Assembly: GCA_002381765.1 (NCBI GenBank)
Contig: DFXX01000044.1
Location: forward strand, 1-64,000
DNA: 64,000 nucleotides
From: Bacteriovoracaceae bacterium UBA4097
GTDB lineage: Bacteria > Bdellovibrionota > Bacteriovoracia > Bacteriovoracales > Bacteriovoracaceae
Direction of reading: 5' to 3'
The notes beneath the pieces are model-generated. The model was not told where the DNA came from and did no database searches. It saw only the letters and a program-made list of their open reading frames with translations. The position numbers and the translations under genes are program-made. This document shows positions 36,212-45,700 of the stretch, in pieces (the first letter of the stretch is position 1; the number at the start of each line of letters is the position of its first letter).

Positions 36212-37365
36212 GAAACGCAGGGCAAACGGCTTTCTGGGCGACCTTCGTCTTTGCGACGATAGGGATCATCGTCACCCTCAGTGAAATTCCTTACATCGAA
36301 GAAGATCTACTTTTTTATGTCTTAGGGAGGATGACAGTCATCGTAGTCCTCTATCCCCTGGCCTATGTCATTAGAAAATCTCCTTACAATTTCATCCCTA
36401 AACTCATCCTTATTATCTGTATCACGATCTATTGCTGCCTGGGTTACCGCTACGTCCCGATGTACGTTGTGGCCTATACCCAGCTCATCTTCTTTTTCTC
36501 TTTCCTTTACCCCACAACGAAGAAAGAATTTATTTTACTCTCAACTCTTTTCTACGTTGGATTCGTCACCAACTGCTACCTCGCCTTTGACAGTCTTCCC
36601 TACAACCGAGGTGAGGAGTCGTACCTCGATATCTTCATCACTCCACTTGGATCCAACGCCATTGGCTTCCTCGTCCATAAATTTTTCACAGCTGAAAGGA
36701 ATATCAAGGAGCACCTTACTGAGCGCTTCAGTTCACTCGGCAAGATGACCTCCACCATCGTTCATGATCTCAAGGGCAGCCTCGGCACTCCACTCATGAT
36801 GGTAGAAGCCATTGAAGAGTCTATGAAAAAGGGGGACCAAAAGTCCACAATTGAAGGTCTCGCTGCTCTAAAGAACAACATTAGCTCTATTGGTAAGATT
36901 GTGACAAACCTCAACCAACTCAGTAACGTTTCAAATCTAGAGAACCTTCACCAGACCTTTTTATTCTCGGAGTGCCTGGAAGACGCGAAGATAATACTTT
37001 CAAAAAAATTATCCCACATTACGTTGACCTATTCTGGAGACTGTTCGCTCAAGGGCCCCAAAGACTTATTCACTTCAATCGTTCTCAACCTTCTTATTAA
37101 CTCATTAGATGAGTTCTCCTCGGAACACATTTCAGAAGGAAAGATCACCATCAAGGCAAGTCCTACTTCCATCACGTTTTCAGATAATGGACCTGGGTTC
37201 CAAACGGATCTAATCCGAAAGATGAGAGCTGGTGAAATTTTTTCAACTAAGGAGATGGGCTCGGGCCTTGGCCTCTACTTAGTGAGGGAAAGTCTCAAGG
37301 CCTTCCAGGCCAAGCTCGAGATACTCAATTCAGCGACGGGTGGAATGGTTAAGATTACATTTTAA
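36208..37365 (+). CDS. Membrane sensor histidine kinase
   Basis: A 385-residue kinase with about five N-terminal membrane helices (residues 8-165) and almost no periplasmic domain. The dimerisation region has MTSTIVHDLKGSLGTPL with the phospho-acceptor His, followed by HATPase motifs (LNLLINSLDEFS, FSDNGPGFQ, GSGLGLYLV). It is the cognate kinase of the regulator just upstream (four-base overlap). With several membrane helices and no sensor domain, it may sense membrane state. Its end lies 44 bases before the first mutM-like att sequence. Confidence 0.9.
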   Translation: MRNAGQTAFWATFVFATIGIIVTLSEIPYIEEDLLFYVLGRMTVIVVLYPLAYVIRKSPYNFIPKLILIICITIYCCLGYRYVPMYVVAYTQLIFFFSFLYPTTKKEFILLSTLFYVGFVTNCYLAFDSLPYNRGEESYLDIFITPLGSNAIGFLVHKFFTAERNIKEHLTERFSSLGKMTSTIVHDLKGSLGTPLMMVEAIEESMKKGDQKSTIEGLAALKNNISSIGKIVTNLNQLSNVSNLENLHQTFLFSECLEDAKIILSKKLSHITLTYSGDCSLKGPKDLFTSIVLNLLINSLDEFSSEHISEGKITIKASPTSITFSDNGPGFQTDLIRKMRAGEIFSTKEMGSGLGLYLVRESLKAFQAKLEILNSATGGMVKITF

Positions 37366-37409
37366 TGTTATAAAAGTTAGAACTTTCAAATTAACAGGTT
37401 AAAAGCTAA

Positions 37410-37429
37410 ATGCCCGAACTACCCGAAGT
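37410..37429 (+). repeat. Candidate attL: copy of the mutM 5' end
   Basis: Twenty bases identical to the first 20 bases of mutM (48716-48735), which encode MPELPEV. The upstream bases resemble those before mutM only partly, and similarity stops at once downstream. Read as the original mutM start left behind when an element entered the gene. The truncated frame runs on for about 43 codons into element sequence. Confidence 0.75.
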
Positions 37430-37452
37430 GTTCATGATGGCCATTGATTCTT

Positions 37453-37540
37453 GTCTTTTAAATATCTTGAGAGTGAAAGCTTGTCTCTTCTCTATATTCA
37501 AATATCCCGATACTTCCCGAATTTTACCGTTGCTTCACTG
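37453..37540 (+). repeat. Left-end repeat region of element A
   Basis: Bases 37453-37529 align without gaps to 39318-39394 of element B (about 56 of 77 identical). At its right end, CCCGA-like words recur with a 10-base period (37506, 37516, then ACCG at 37526), a diverged version of the four TTTACCGA repeats of element B. Likely recombinase arm sites. Confidence 0.55.
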
Positions 37541-37574
37541 ATAAAGCGCCATTGGCGTCCTTCATAAGAGTGCC

Positions 37575-37976
37575 TTAACTGTGAATTTTGATCTGATTCA
37601 GATATTCACCATTTGCTTCAAATGAAATAAGAGAATGTTGTCTTATTGTATGCATGGGAATCGTATGGGAACAATCAAACTCAGAAATGATTGGGTACTT
37701 ACGCGTACCAATGATTTCCATAAGAAGCTCATTGAGACCAAACGGTGCCCCTTCGAGTTTGAGGTTCTCAGGCTTCCCCATAATGAGGTCCTCAATTTTA
37801 TCAAATACTCCCATTAGCTGAAGTTGACGTAATGATCTTTCTTCTTTCGACAATGGCGCGTCCATTTCTTCGATCAAGAGAACTTTTCCTTGAACATCAG
37901 GAAAGTAATCCGTGCCTGCTGACGACATAAGAGTATTCAAATTGCAGATCAAAATCGGAGCACTGACTTTATTGAA
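37575..37976 (-). pseudogene. S66 (LD-carboxypeptidase/MccF-like) peptidase, C-terminal fragment
   Basis: The open frame (TTG at 37952; open back to 37976) matches only the C-terminal half of S66 serine peptidases: ILICNLNTLMSSAGTDYFPD, GKVLLIEEMDAP with the catalytic Glu, LRQLQLMGVFDKI, and FDCSHTIPMHTI with the catalytic His region. The N-terminal half with the nucleophile Ser is missing and a stop lies upstream in frame. The His stretch is of the MccF kind. It is a dead fragment carried in element A. Confidence 0.65.
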
Positions 37977-38131
37977 CTACCCTGAGTCCCCGGCCGTTCA
38001 TGATTTGAGCTATATTGGTATCTGCATGGTTTCTTTCTATTACTTAAGTTTTTTTTAATTTGAAAATGAAGGCTACTAGACCAAAACCAAATCACATTAG
38101 CGTCCTATAGGAGCCAGAACTGTTGTTATGG

Positions 38132-39184
38132 CTAGCAACTAACTCCATAATAAATATCTTCAAAAACAAGCACACCGTTTTTAAAAGACATTTCCACAGC
38201 AGGTTCGGCAGACTTGTCATGATATTCAGAAGGCTTCAAGTACAGCTTGCTATCTATATCTCCAGACATTCCCAACTTCAGCTTTTGAGTTTCAAAAAAA
38301 TTAATAAAATTTATAAATTCCTTTATATATTTATATGTAAACTCTTTCTGAATATCCTCACTATAAGCAGAAAAACAAAAGGACTTCATACTTAGCTTGA
38401 ATTTATTAGAGGTATATGATGAAAGACATTGGAGGTCTTTTCTTACATAGCATTTTTCGAGTTTAGAAAAAGAGTCACTCTCTTTAATTTTTTTCATGAA
38501 ATCAAGATATTTACTAATTTTTGATACTTTCTCATCATAAGACTTTTTCTCTCTCAGTTCCTTGGTCCAGATTGTGGGACCTAGGATTTCATTACCAGGT
38601 TCAAAATGAATAAACACATTGTCCTTATCCAAGCGAGTTTCGATAATGGTGCGATTTTTATGAGAAGAGATCTTATATGTATTCAAAACTGTGCAATAGT
38701 GTTCTTGATATTTATTCAAATAACCTAAAAATGCCTGCTTTTCACCAGAACAATCAGTTAGCTCATTTAATGCATACCCAGAAGAGGCCCAATGGCAAAT
38801 GACTTTCCCATTGGATTCAAGCCCTCTAGAACTGAGTTTGTAAATGGGGGGTCCTTCTAATGAGTTATTCCTAAAGAAATTCAAAGACAGATTCGCTGCT
38901 TTCGAATTTTTAATTTTTGATAGATCTAAGAAAACAAAATCGTCTTGATTTCCATTTAGTTCTTGTCGCAGCCCAGTTGGGCTTTCCATTATTCCACATG
39001 CTCCTTCAGGGGCAGTTTTCCAAACTATATCAAGATCATCCTGATCGTATAACGGTTCTAACTTAAATGGTGCAGCTTTTGCCTCGGGAATAATTACAGG
39101 TGTATAAGTTGGTTTGCTTTCAGCGTAGGCTTCATAAGGCCCAAAAATATTTACTACTATAAGTAACAAGAATGAACATCTCAT
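38132..39184 (-). CDS. Secreted hypothetical protein in element A
   Basis: About 350 residues from the ATG at 39184, with GGAG nine bases upstream and a signal peptide (MRCSFLLLIVVNIFGPYEAYA). The mature protein has many Cys (ACGIM, VICHW, TDCSG, HYCTV, KCYVRKDLQCLS, SFCFS, YGVSC) spaced as for disulfides, and no known domain. A-rich codons differ from the flanking chromosomal genes, in keeping with transfer. I do not recognise it. Confidence 0.6.
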   Translation of the reverse strand: MRCSFLLLIVVNIFGPYEAYAESKPTYTPVIIPEAKAAPFKLEPLYDQDDLDIVWKTAPEGACGIMESPTGLRQELNGNQDDFVFLDLSKIKNSKAANLSLNFFRNNSLEGPPIYKLSSRGLESNGKVICHWASSGYALNELTDCSGEKQAFLGYLNKYQEHYCTVLNTYKISSHKNRTIIETRLDKDNVFIHFEPGNEILGPTIWTKELREKKSYDEKVSKISKYLDFMKKIKESDSFSKLEKCYVRKDLQCLSSYTSNKFKLSMKSFCFSAYSEDIQKEFTYKYIKEFINFINFFETQKLKLGMSGDIDSKLYLKPSEYHDKSAEPAVEMSFKNGVLVFEDIYYGVSC

Positions 39185-39273
39185 AAAACGTAACTCCAAA
39201 ATTGATGTATTAATTGTAAGCTTATAATGAGAATACTTATCTCAAGAAACTTTAATAATTGAGGCTGTGCAAC

Positions 39274-39293
39274 GTGCCAGAACTACCCGAAGT
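39274..39293 (+). repeat. Middle att site with alternative mutM start
   Basis: Reads GTGCCAGAACTACCCGAAGT: the same peptide start as mutM (MPELPEV) but with a GTG start and CCA for Pro, then the 14-base core. A GAGG ribosome site lies about nine bases upstream. This is what is expected if element A's right end supplies a new mutM start, later separated from mutM by entry of element B. Confidence 0.65.
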
Positions 39294-39317
39294 GGGTTAT
39301 TAGCATCTAAGCTCAAC

Positions 39318-39407
39318 GTCTTTTCAGGATTTTGTGAGTGAAAACGAGTCTGTTCTCTTCTTTGTGATTTACCGATATTTACTGAAGTTTACCGACGTTT
39401 ACCAACT
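39318..39407 (+). repeat. Left-end repeat region of element B with four 10-bp iterons
   Basis: Four consecutive 10-base units at 39368-39407 share TTTAC(C/T)(G/A)A: TTTACCGATA, TTTACTGAAG, TTTACCGACG, TTTACCAACT. The preceding bases align with element A's left end. A one-turn period is typical of arm-type binding sites for tyrosine recombinases or accessory factors. Confidence 0.65.
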
Positions 39408-39433
39408 GCCTCGCCCCTCTCGCCCCTGAACTT

Positions 39434-40579
39434 TTAATCAAACGTATCCCATTTCACTTTATTATTCGTGTCGAGACTGGCGCAAATAATCCGCTTCAGA
39501 AATTTGGGATTACTAGTAAGCTGCGAAAACTCAATAGGCTTTCCAGAAGTGTATCCGCTGAAAGATTCTTCAGGAGATTGTCTGATCTCTGGCCATTGCT
39601 TTCGAGGTTGAATGATCAAACTAGGATTGGCCTTCCTCTTTTTCCAGACAGTCTCAAGTTCCATGCTAACAGAACAGATCAAAGACTTTAAGCTACCAAA
39701 AAGTCCTGTTAAAGTTGTCTCCGCAGGTTCACTCAACACTAATGCTTCATCACTATGAAAAGTAGCTTCAATATCTGTTAAATCTGGATGTTGTGCCAAA
39801 TGCAAAATTGTAGATGTTCTTAGAATTGGATATCCAAAGGCATCAACCATCCTTCCTACAGGCTTTGGAGTTAATACATTCATAGTCATCCTTCTTGCAC
39901 GATGTACAATCATGTTCCGATATGAGTTTGACCAGGAATTCCAATTTAATGGTCCTGAAGTTGTCATTGTTTTGTCAAGAAACTGCTTGAAACTCCATCT
40001 TACTTCATCATTTTCTTGTTTGATTTTCGACAATTCACGCTGAGCAATTTGAAAGTCAGCTTTCAGAATACTTGTAGGCAATCCCAAGACACCTACGATA
40101 GCACCTCCAAGACAGTCCATAGCTGAACCAACTGACCTTAGAAATCCTGCAACATGCAAATCAATTAAATGTCGATTGTATTCATCAAAGGCACAATCAT
40201 CTTTCGGAAGGATTGTATCTATTTGGCCATAGCGATTAAATTTGCAAACATCAGCAAGTCGATTATTTTCCTGATCAACACAAGACTGAAATTGAATTAA
40301 GTGCAACTTAGCATCTAGTAAATTCTTTTCTATCCCTGAGCATACCTGGTAGAGATAATCGCTAATCCATATCCTTCGCTTAATCCCTAATTCTTCAAAT
40401 TGATCCCACCACTTGATTCCATACTTTTGCTCGTCAAAGTCCTTGAAAATTTCTTTTTTAAGTGAATTAAGGGATGTATCAAATACGTCCATGGCTTCTT
40501 CAAATCTATTATCCTCTTCGAAGTTAGCTGGTAGCGGAGGATAAGTTCTGCTTAAATTTGCTTTATCCGAATCTCTCAA
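39434..40579 (-). CDS. Hypothetical protein with HEPN-type RxxxxH motif
   Basis: A 381-residue cytoplasmic protein, mostly helical, with no clear family match. It starts with TTG (MRDSDKANLSRTYPPLP), backed by AAAGGA six bases upstream. The striking feature is WSNSYRNMIVHRARR: Arg221-Asn-x3-His226 fits the catalytic RNxxxH pattern of HEPN ribonucleases, in a suitable helical context after HLIDLHVAGFLRSVGSAMD. HEPN toxins cut RNA in many abortive-infection systems. Its neighbour, divergently transcribed from a 126-base region, is an AbiTii protein, another family linked to defence. So an RNase effector is a reasonable inference but unproven. Confidence 0.6.
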   Translation of the reverse strand: MRDSDKANLSRTYPPLPANFEEDNRFEEAMDVFDTSLNSLKKEIFKDFDEQKYGIKWWDQFEELGIKRRIWISDYLYQVCSGIEKNLLDAKLHLIQFQSCVDQENNRLADVCKFNRYGQIDTILPKDDCAFDEYNRHLIDLHVAGFLRSVGSAMDCLGGAIVGVLGLPTSILKADFQIAQRELSKIKQENDEVRWSFKQFLDKTMTTSGPLNWNSWSNSYRNMIVHRARRMTMNVLTPKPVGRMVDAFGYPILRTSTILHLAQHPDLTDIEATFHSDEALVLSEPAETTLTGLFGSLKSLICSVSMELETVWKKRKANPSLIIQPRKQWPEIRQSPEESFSGYTSGKPIEFSQLTSNPKFLKRIICASLDTNNKVKWDTFD

Positions 40580-40705
40580 GGCCGATCCTTTCTTTTTGTG
40601 TTAAGCTAATCCTCGTCTGTGATTTCAGTGGCTTAGCATTGGTGCTTGTTCTTAAAAATTATAAGCGATTCAGATCAAAATGCATAAATTCATCAGAGGT
40701 AAAAG

Positions 40706-41635
40706 ATGGGCTTACTAAGTGAAATAGAATTTGCGGCAACGGACTCTTCTGTTCCAGTAGTAGATTTACTAAGAAAATGTAAAATTCTTGCTTCTCGATT
40801 GAAACATGCTGAGTTTTCTACTTGGATAAACTCAGAACTGAATGGCTATTCCGACATCACTTTAGTTCCAGAATACCGCCAAATAAAATTTTCTTCACCT
40901 ATTGGTGATTTCAGTGGCCCATTTGGAAGCGGCATAAAAAATGCTCCAATACCAGTTTCTGCAATCCCAAAGAAGATCAGAGATTTGGTGACTTCTACAA
41001 AAATGCCACAACCCATTGCTGAAATTGAAGAACTTTCAAAATCGAAGGGTTCATTAACTCACACTTGGACTGGTGATATGATTGCATTCATGCAGGAAGT
41101 GCAAATTTATCAACACATGTCTTTGGTACATGCTCACAACTCTGTCTCGCCTGCCATGTTAAAGGGTATTGTTGATACAGTTCGGACACGACTCTTGGAT
41201 TATGTCTTGGCCATCCAAACAGAGTCGCCAAATATAGACAATGTAAAACCTAGCGATCCTGCCCCTATTTCTGCTACAGTTTTACATCAAACGTTCAACA
41301 CTACCATCCTAGGTGGCCAAGCAAATCTTGGGGGGCAAGCGACACAAGCAACTTCAGGAAACAGTTTTATCAATGTGGATAATTCAGTAAATAAAGTCCT
41401 TTCGGATGTAAAGGTTATCGAACTTCTACAGCAGTTAAAAGACGCCAGTTTGTCTATTCCAGATGAGGATAATGAAGAAGCGACTGATGCACTTACCCGG
41501 ATCGAAACACAGTTGCAGAAGACGAAACCAGATGTAGAGAAGATTAAAAACTATCTAGACATTGTTGGCCATGTCGTAAATTTGGCTCCTGTAGCCAACC
41601 AACTTTATCAATATATAGTTCAACTTCTAAAATAA
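40706..41635 (+). CDS. AbiTii-domain protein
   Basis: A 309-residue protein. Residues about 1-100 match the AbiTii domain: LLSEIEFAATDSSVPVVDLLRKCK, ASRLKHAEFSTWINSELNGY and PEYRQI. This domain is named for its occurrence in phage abortive-infection proteins. The middle helical part (about 105-185) is followed by a Gly/Gln-rich linker (TTILGGQANLGGQATQA) and a C-terminal helical bundle (about 225-305), possibly for oligomerisation. AGAGG lies upstream of the ATG. Divergent from the HEPN-motif gene, with which it may form a two-gene defence unit. Confidence 0.75.
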   Translation: MGLLSEIEFAATDSSVPVVDLLRKCKILASRLKHAEFSTWINSELNGYSDITLVPEYRQIKFSSPIGDFSGPFGSGIKNAPIPVSAIPKKIRDLVTSTKMPQPIAEIEELSKSKGSLTHTWTGDMIAFMQEVQIYQHMSLVHAHNSVSPAMLKGIVDTVRTRLLDYVLAIQTESPNIDNVKPSDPAPISATVLHQTFNTTILGGQANLGGQATQATSGNSFINVDNSVNKVLSDVKVIELLQQLKDASLSIPDEDNEEATDALTRIETQLQKTKPDVEKIKNYLDIVGHVVNLAPVANQLYQYIVQLLK

Positions 41636-41647
41636 GCTTAAAATTTA

Positions 41648-42526
41648 TTATGCACTAACGATTTGAGACTGTTGCTTCATTACTATACAATTTATCTTAA
41701 AGCATCTAATCTCGTTATCACGCTCTTCACATCGGGCCCAAACATACTCGGAGTTTAAGTATAAAGGTTCAAGCCTTCTACTTTTCCCAGGATTTGAGCC
41801 ACCCATATAAGTAACCACTACTTTTCTCTGATTCCTCGAAACACTTTGAAGACTATCAAGCACCAATGTAGAACGAATCTGACCAAACAACCTCGAAGCG
41901 ACACATAAATCAAAGATGGTTATTTCTTTCAAAAGCAAGGGTGCAAGTTTCATTGCTTCAGAGCATACACCCTTGATTGCAGATAGCTCATTTTTACTCT
42001 TGGGTCTGATAGTTACGATCCGGCTTAATGTTTCAGGATTAAGGAAGTTTTTATTCCTAGGCCCTAATTGGGAATTTTTAATTTGTAATAGCAACTCTGT
42101 AAGAATACGACTTTCTAGCTCCGAATCTTTTTCCAGAATAATATGACTCGCTTCCATTTTTTTAGAGTTTAAGATTACTTTCTTGTCTGACGGATGCTCA
42201 CGCTCAGATTTAGGTTGTACAGGAACTGTATCTTTGACCTTGGTCTGAACACGATTTGATTCATTGAGTGAGGCAAGAAAATCTGCCCGAGACTTCTTCT
42301 CCCGTTTTTCCTTTTTAAATAAATAGCGTTCAAAACTAATCACAGTAATGGCCAATAATGTGAAAAGAATCTCATAGGGGGTGAAACGCCATTTTTCAGG
42401 GATGTAATAAGCCTCAAAGACTTGATCTTGGATAAACCTTAAAAAGGCCGTAAGAGGCATCATAGCAATAAATAGGTAGCACCAGGACAAGTAAGCACCG
42501 ATTCTGCCTAATAAGAACTTAACCAT
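41648..42526 (-). CDS. Membrane protein with HRDC-like and WYL-like segments
   Basis: About 292 residues from the ATG at 42526 (MVKFLLGRIGAYLSWCYLF), which has AGAGGG six bases upstream; the frame continues 53 codons further. Two N-terminal membrane helices, a charged linker (about 75-135), then a helical segment with LNPETLSRIVTIRPKSKNEL and AIKGV that resembles an HRDC domain, and a final part (RKVVVTYMGGSNPGKSRRLEPLY, EIRCFKINCI) resembling a WYL ligand-binding fold. WYL proteins often regulate defence islands. Putting WYL behind a membrane anchor is unusual. The family calls are tentative. Confidence 0.5.
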   Translation of the reverse strand: MVKFLLGRIGAYLSWCYLFIAMMPLTAFLRFIQDQVFEAYYIPEKWRFTPYEILFTLLAITVISFERYLFKKEKREKKSRADFLASLNESNRVQTKVKDTVPVQPKSEREHPSDKKVILNSKKMEASHIILEKDSELESRILTELLLQIKNSQLGPRNKNFLNPETLSRIVTIRPKSKNELSAIKGVCSEAMKLAPLLLKEITIFDLCVASRLFGQIRSTLVLDSLQSVSRNQRKVVVTYMGGSNPGKSRRLEPLYLNSEYVWARCEERDNEIRCFKINCIVMKQQSQIVSA

Positions 42527-42743
42527 TGAATCCCTCTCTTTAGAGGACTTTATTACAAATACTAAGCCAATCTTGTAATGTAATTTCTGCAGGTTAAGGC
42601 GGCGTTTAGTGTTATATTTGGTGAACTGTTTAACTATTGGGCGATTTGAGCGTGCAACTCCTCGAATCTTAAGATTTCTCTTCATTAAGTTACTAATTCA
42701 AAGTCCGATAAATTCTCAATACTTTAAATAGCTTGGAGAATTC

Positions 42744-45700
42744 GTGTCACCATTAAAACCAGCCCAGTTGAGGCTTAAAAACATTTTCACATATATCCGA
42801 GAACTGACCAAACTTCGAACCCCACCTGCTTCAACAACTTCAAACTATGAATGGGAGATGAAATTCTCAACATTACCTAGCTACCCATCAATTCAAACAT
42901 ATTTAGTTCCTGAGAATCCTGAACAAGAGTTTGATGGAATTATTCTAAGAATAAAAAGACCAAAGGAAACTCCTTGTCCTAAACCACCGACCGTACTTGA
43001 AGGATGGCTAGAAAATGGGTGGGAAAAATTAGAGCATTCAGCAAATCATATCGCTGCTAAAAATACTTTCCATAAGTCAGACAACCAAACCGTTACAGAA
43101 AAATTTGAAAATGATAATGGAAGAGTTATAGCATTCACCCAATGGCATCAGAAAAGAAATGACTGGCTGGAATCTGAAAGACCTGTCAGAGATGCTATCA
43201 GCATATTCTCTGAATTCTTTGGGCTTCATGGTCAACTCCAACGAGAATCTGAAAAATTTCAACTTTACTTAGGTGATGGCCACTTAGTCTGGCAGAGTGC
43301 TATTGAAGCAGTGGAACACCCAATACTCTTAAAAAAAGTACAACTAGAATTCAACTCTGCCATACCAGAGTTCATCATTAGAGATAGTGATGAAGATGCA
43401 GACCTATACACCTCTTTGCTCCGCCATCATGAACTTGATGGAAAATCCATAAATACTGTTAAGACACAGATTGAAAACAATCCTGTTCACCCGCTAATGG
43501 ATGGAAGTTGCAATGACTTCTTCAAATTCTTCATCCACACCTTTTTTGAAGATGGGCAATTTGTAGAAGACAAGTCTTCACTCAACAAGGATACCCCATC
43601 CATATATCGCGATCCTATCCTATTCTTGGGTGGAAGGACTCAAGGGTTTACTGAGGCACTAGATAAATTGATTGAGGCTACCAATGAAAACACAGAGATT
43701 TCAGAAGCCTTACTTCGTATTGTTGGAGTAGATGAAAAAGTTGTACCAGCGGTTGGTCATCAACCTCCATCACATGATCATCTAACCGGCGGAGCCAGTT
43801 CCGAAATTGACTTTTTGCTAACCAAGCCAGCGAACAAAGAACAAGAGAGAGTAATTGAAAGACTCGAAACGACTGGCTCGGTACTTGTCCAGGGTCCCCC
43901 TGGGACTGGTAAGTCCCACACTATTGCCAATATCATAGGTCATCTACTTGCTAGTGGAAAAACTGTATTGGTATCAAGTCATACTTCAAAGGCCTTAAGA
44001 GTTGTAAGAGATAAAGTTGCAAAAGACCTACAACCATTGTGCGTATCCGTTCTCGAAAATGATACCGTGAGCAAGAGTCAATTAGAAGAATCCGTGAATG
44101 GTATCGTTAGCTATCTTTCAAGAACAGACACTCACACAATTTCAAAAGAAATATCTCAGCTTCGGGAAAGAAGAACCGCTATTAAAAGGCAACTAGTTGC
44201 CGCAGAAGATGAAGCACTCAAAATTAGAAAAGATGAATACGAAGACATCTTAATTGCTGGCGAGGGTATTCCTCCATCAGAAGCCGCACGAAGAGTGGCA
44301 GAAGCTGAGGAACTACACTCATGGATTCCCCTACCAATTAAGCAAGGCTCACCATTAAACCTTACAGTGGAAGAAATAAAGTATCTCTATATTTCAAATG
44401 GCCTACTGTCTCAGAACGATGAAGCGTGTTTAGAAGAAGGACTTCCAAATATAAATGAATTAATTGAACCAAGCTCACTGAATGAGCTTCTAACCCATAT
44501 TTCGAGCATTCTCCCAGAAGACGCTGAGCAAATGAGTAGTCTCTGGGAACATAGAAATCAAGATTTCAATGAACTCGACAAACTCGCTCAAGGTATAAAT
44601 AAATCCCTGGATATATTTAATGCCAACGAATGGGTCAAAAAAGTTGTTGATGAAACTCGCTTAAGTGAGGAACATGTCCAACCTTGGCTGAGTCTGATGG
44701 AACAGGTGAACAGAACGACTGAACAGATCGCCATAAGGTCAGAAATTATCTTGAAATACGGCCCTAAGATCAATGTAGATGTTGATGAAAAACTGCTTGC
44801 GACTACTAAAAGTGTCCATTCTTATGTCAAAGCTGGGAAAAAAGTAGGTTTTTTAAATACAGCTTTTAATTCTGACTGGAAATTAGTGATGACATCCACC
44901 AGTGTTGATTCTGGTGTGCCTACAAAAGAAGAACATTTTGCATCTTTGGTAGCTGCAATGGAATGTCATCTCATGAGGAAAGAACTCCTCATGAGATGGG
45001 AAAGACAGGTTTGCTCCATTGGTGGGCCTCCTTTGGATAATGAAAAGCCAGAAGCAAAAGCTAAATCATTATTACATGCCTTATCGTTAGCATCGAATTG
45101 GAATAATACGATTTGGAAAAACTTAGAAACTGAATTAAGAAACCAAGGATTTAAGCTGAAGGACTCTGTCGAAAAAATAACGGCAAGTTCTGAATCCATG
45201 AGTCACATTCAAACCATACAAAAGTTAGTTGCCCAATGTTTGGTTCCTGCAATAAACTCTAGGAAACTCTGGGTAAGATTGAATGAGTTAGAAGCACAAA
45301 GAAGGACTACCTCAGCAGCTATAAGGTCACATTTACACAAAAATGCAAATGCATCTGTGTACCTCCACAAAATGATAGAAGCCATCGACCTAAAAGATAT
45401 TGATCTCTACAGAAAATTACATGCCGTTTTTCTTGACCTTCATCTAAAGCAAGATATCTTTAACAAACGAAAACAGCTTATAAATGCATTAAAGATCGTC
45501 TCCCCTGCTTGGTCACAAGCTATCGCTGAAAGATCAAGCATCCACGGAAGCATTGAGGTTCCAGGAGACATTCTGGAAACATGGAAAATCACACAATGGA
45601 AGCAAGAAATAGACCGGCGAACATCAAAAGACTATTCAAGAGTACAAAGAGAAATATCAAGACTTAAAACCGATCTACAGGAAATCAACGCTCAATATGT

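Larger units (their letters stand above)
37416..39293. mobile_element. Inner integrative element A in mutM (about 1.9 kb remnant)
   Basis: Bounded by two copies of the 14-base core GAACTACCCGAAGT (37416-37429 and 39280-39293). It holds a left end with 10-base iterated CCCGA-type motifs (about 37503-37540), a broken S66 peptidase fragment and a secreted protein gene. No recombinase gene is visible, so it is probably a deletion remnant. Its left end matches that of element B over a 77-base ungapped block (about 56 identical), which shows the two are related. Confidence 0.6.
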
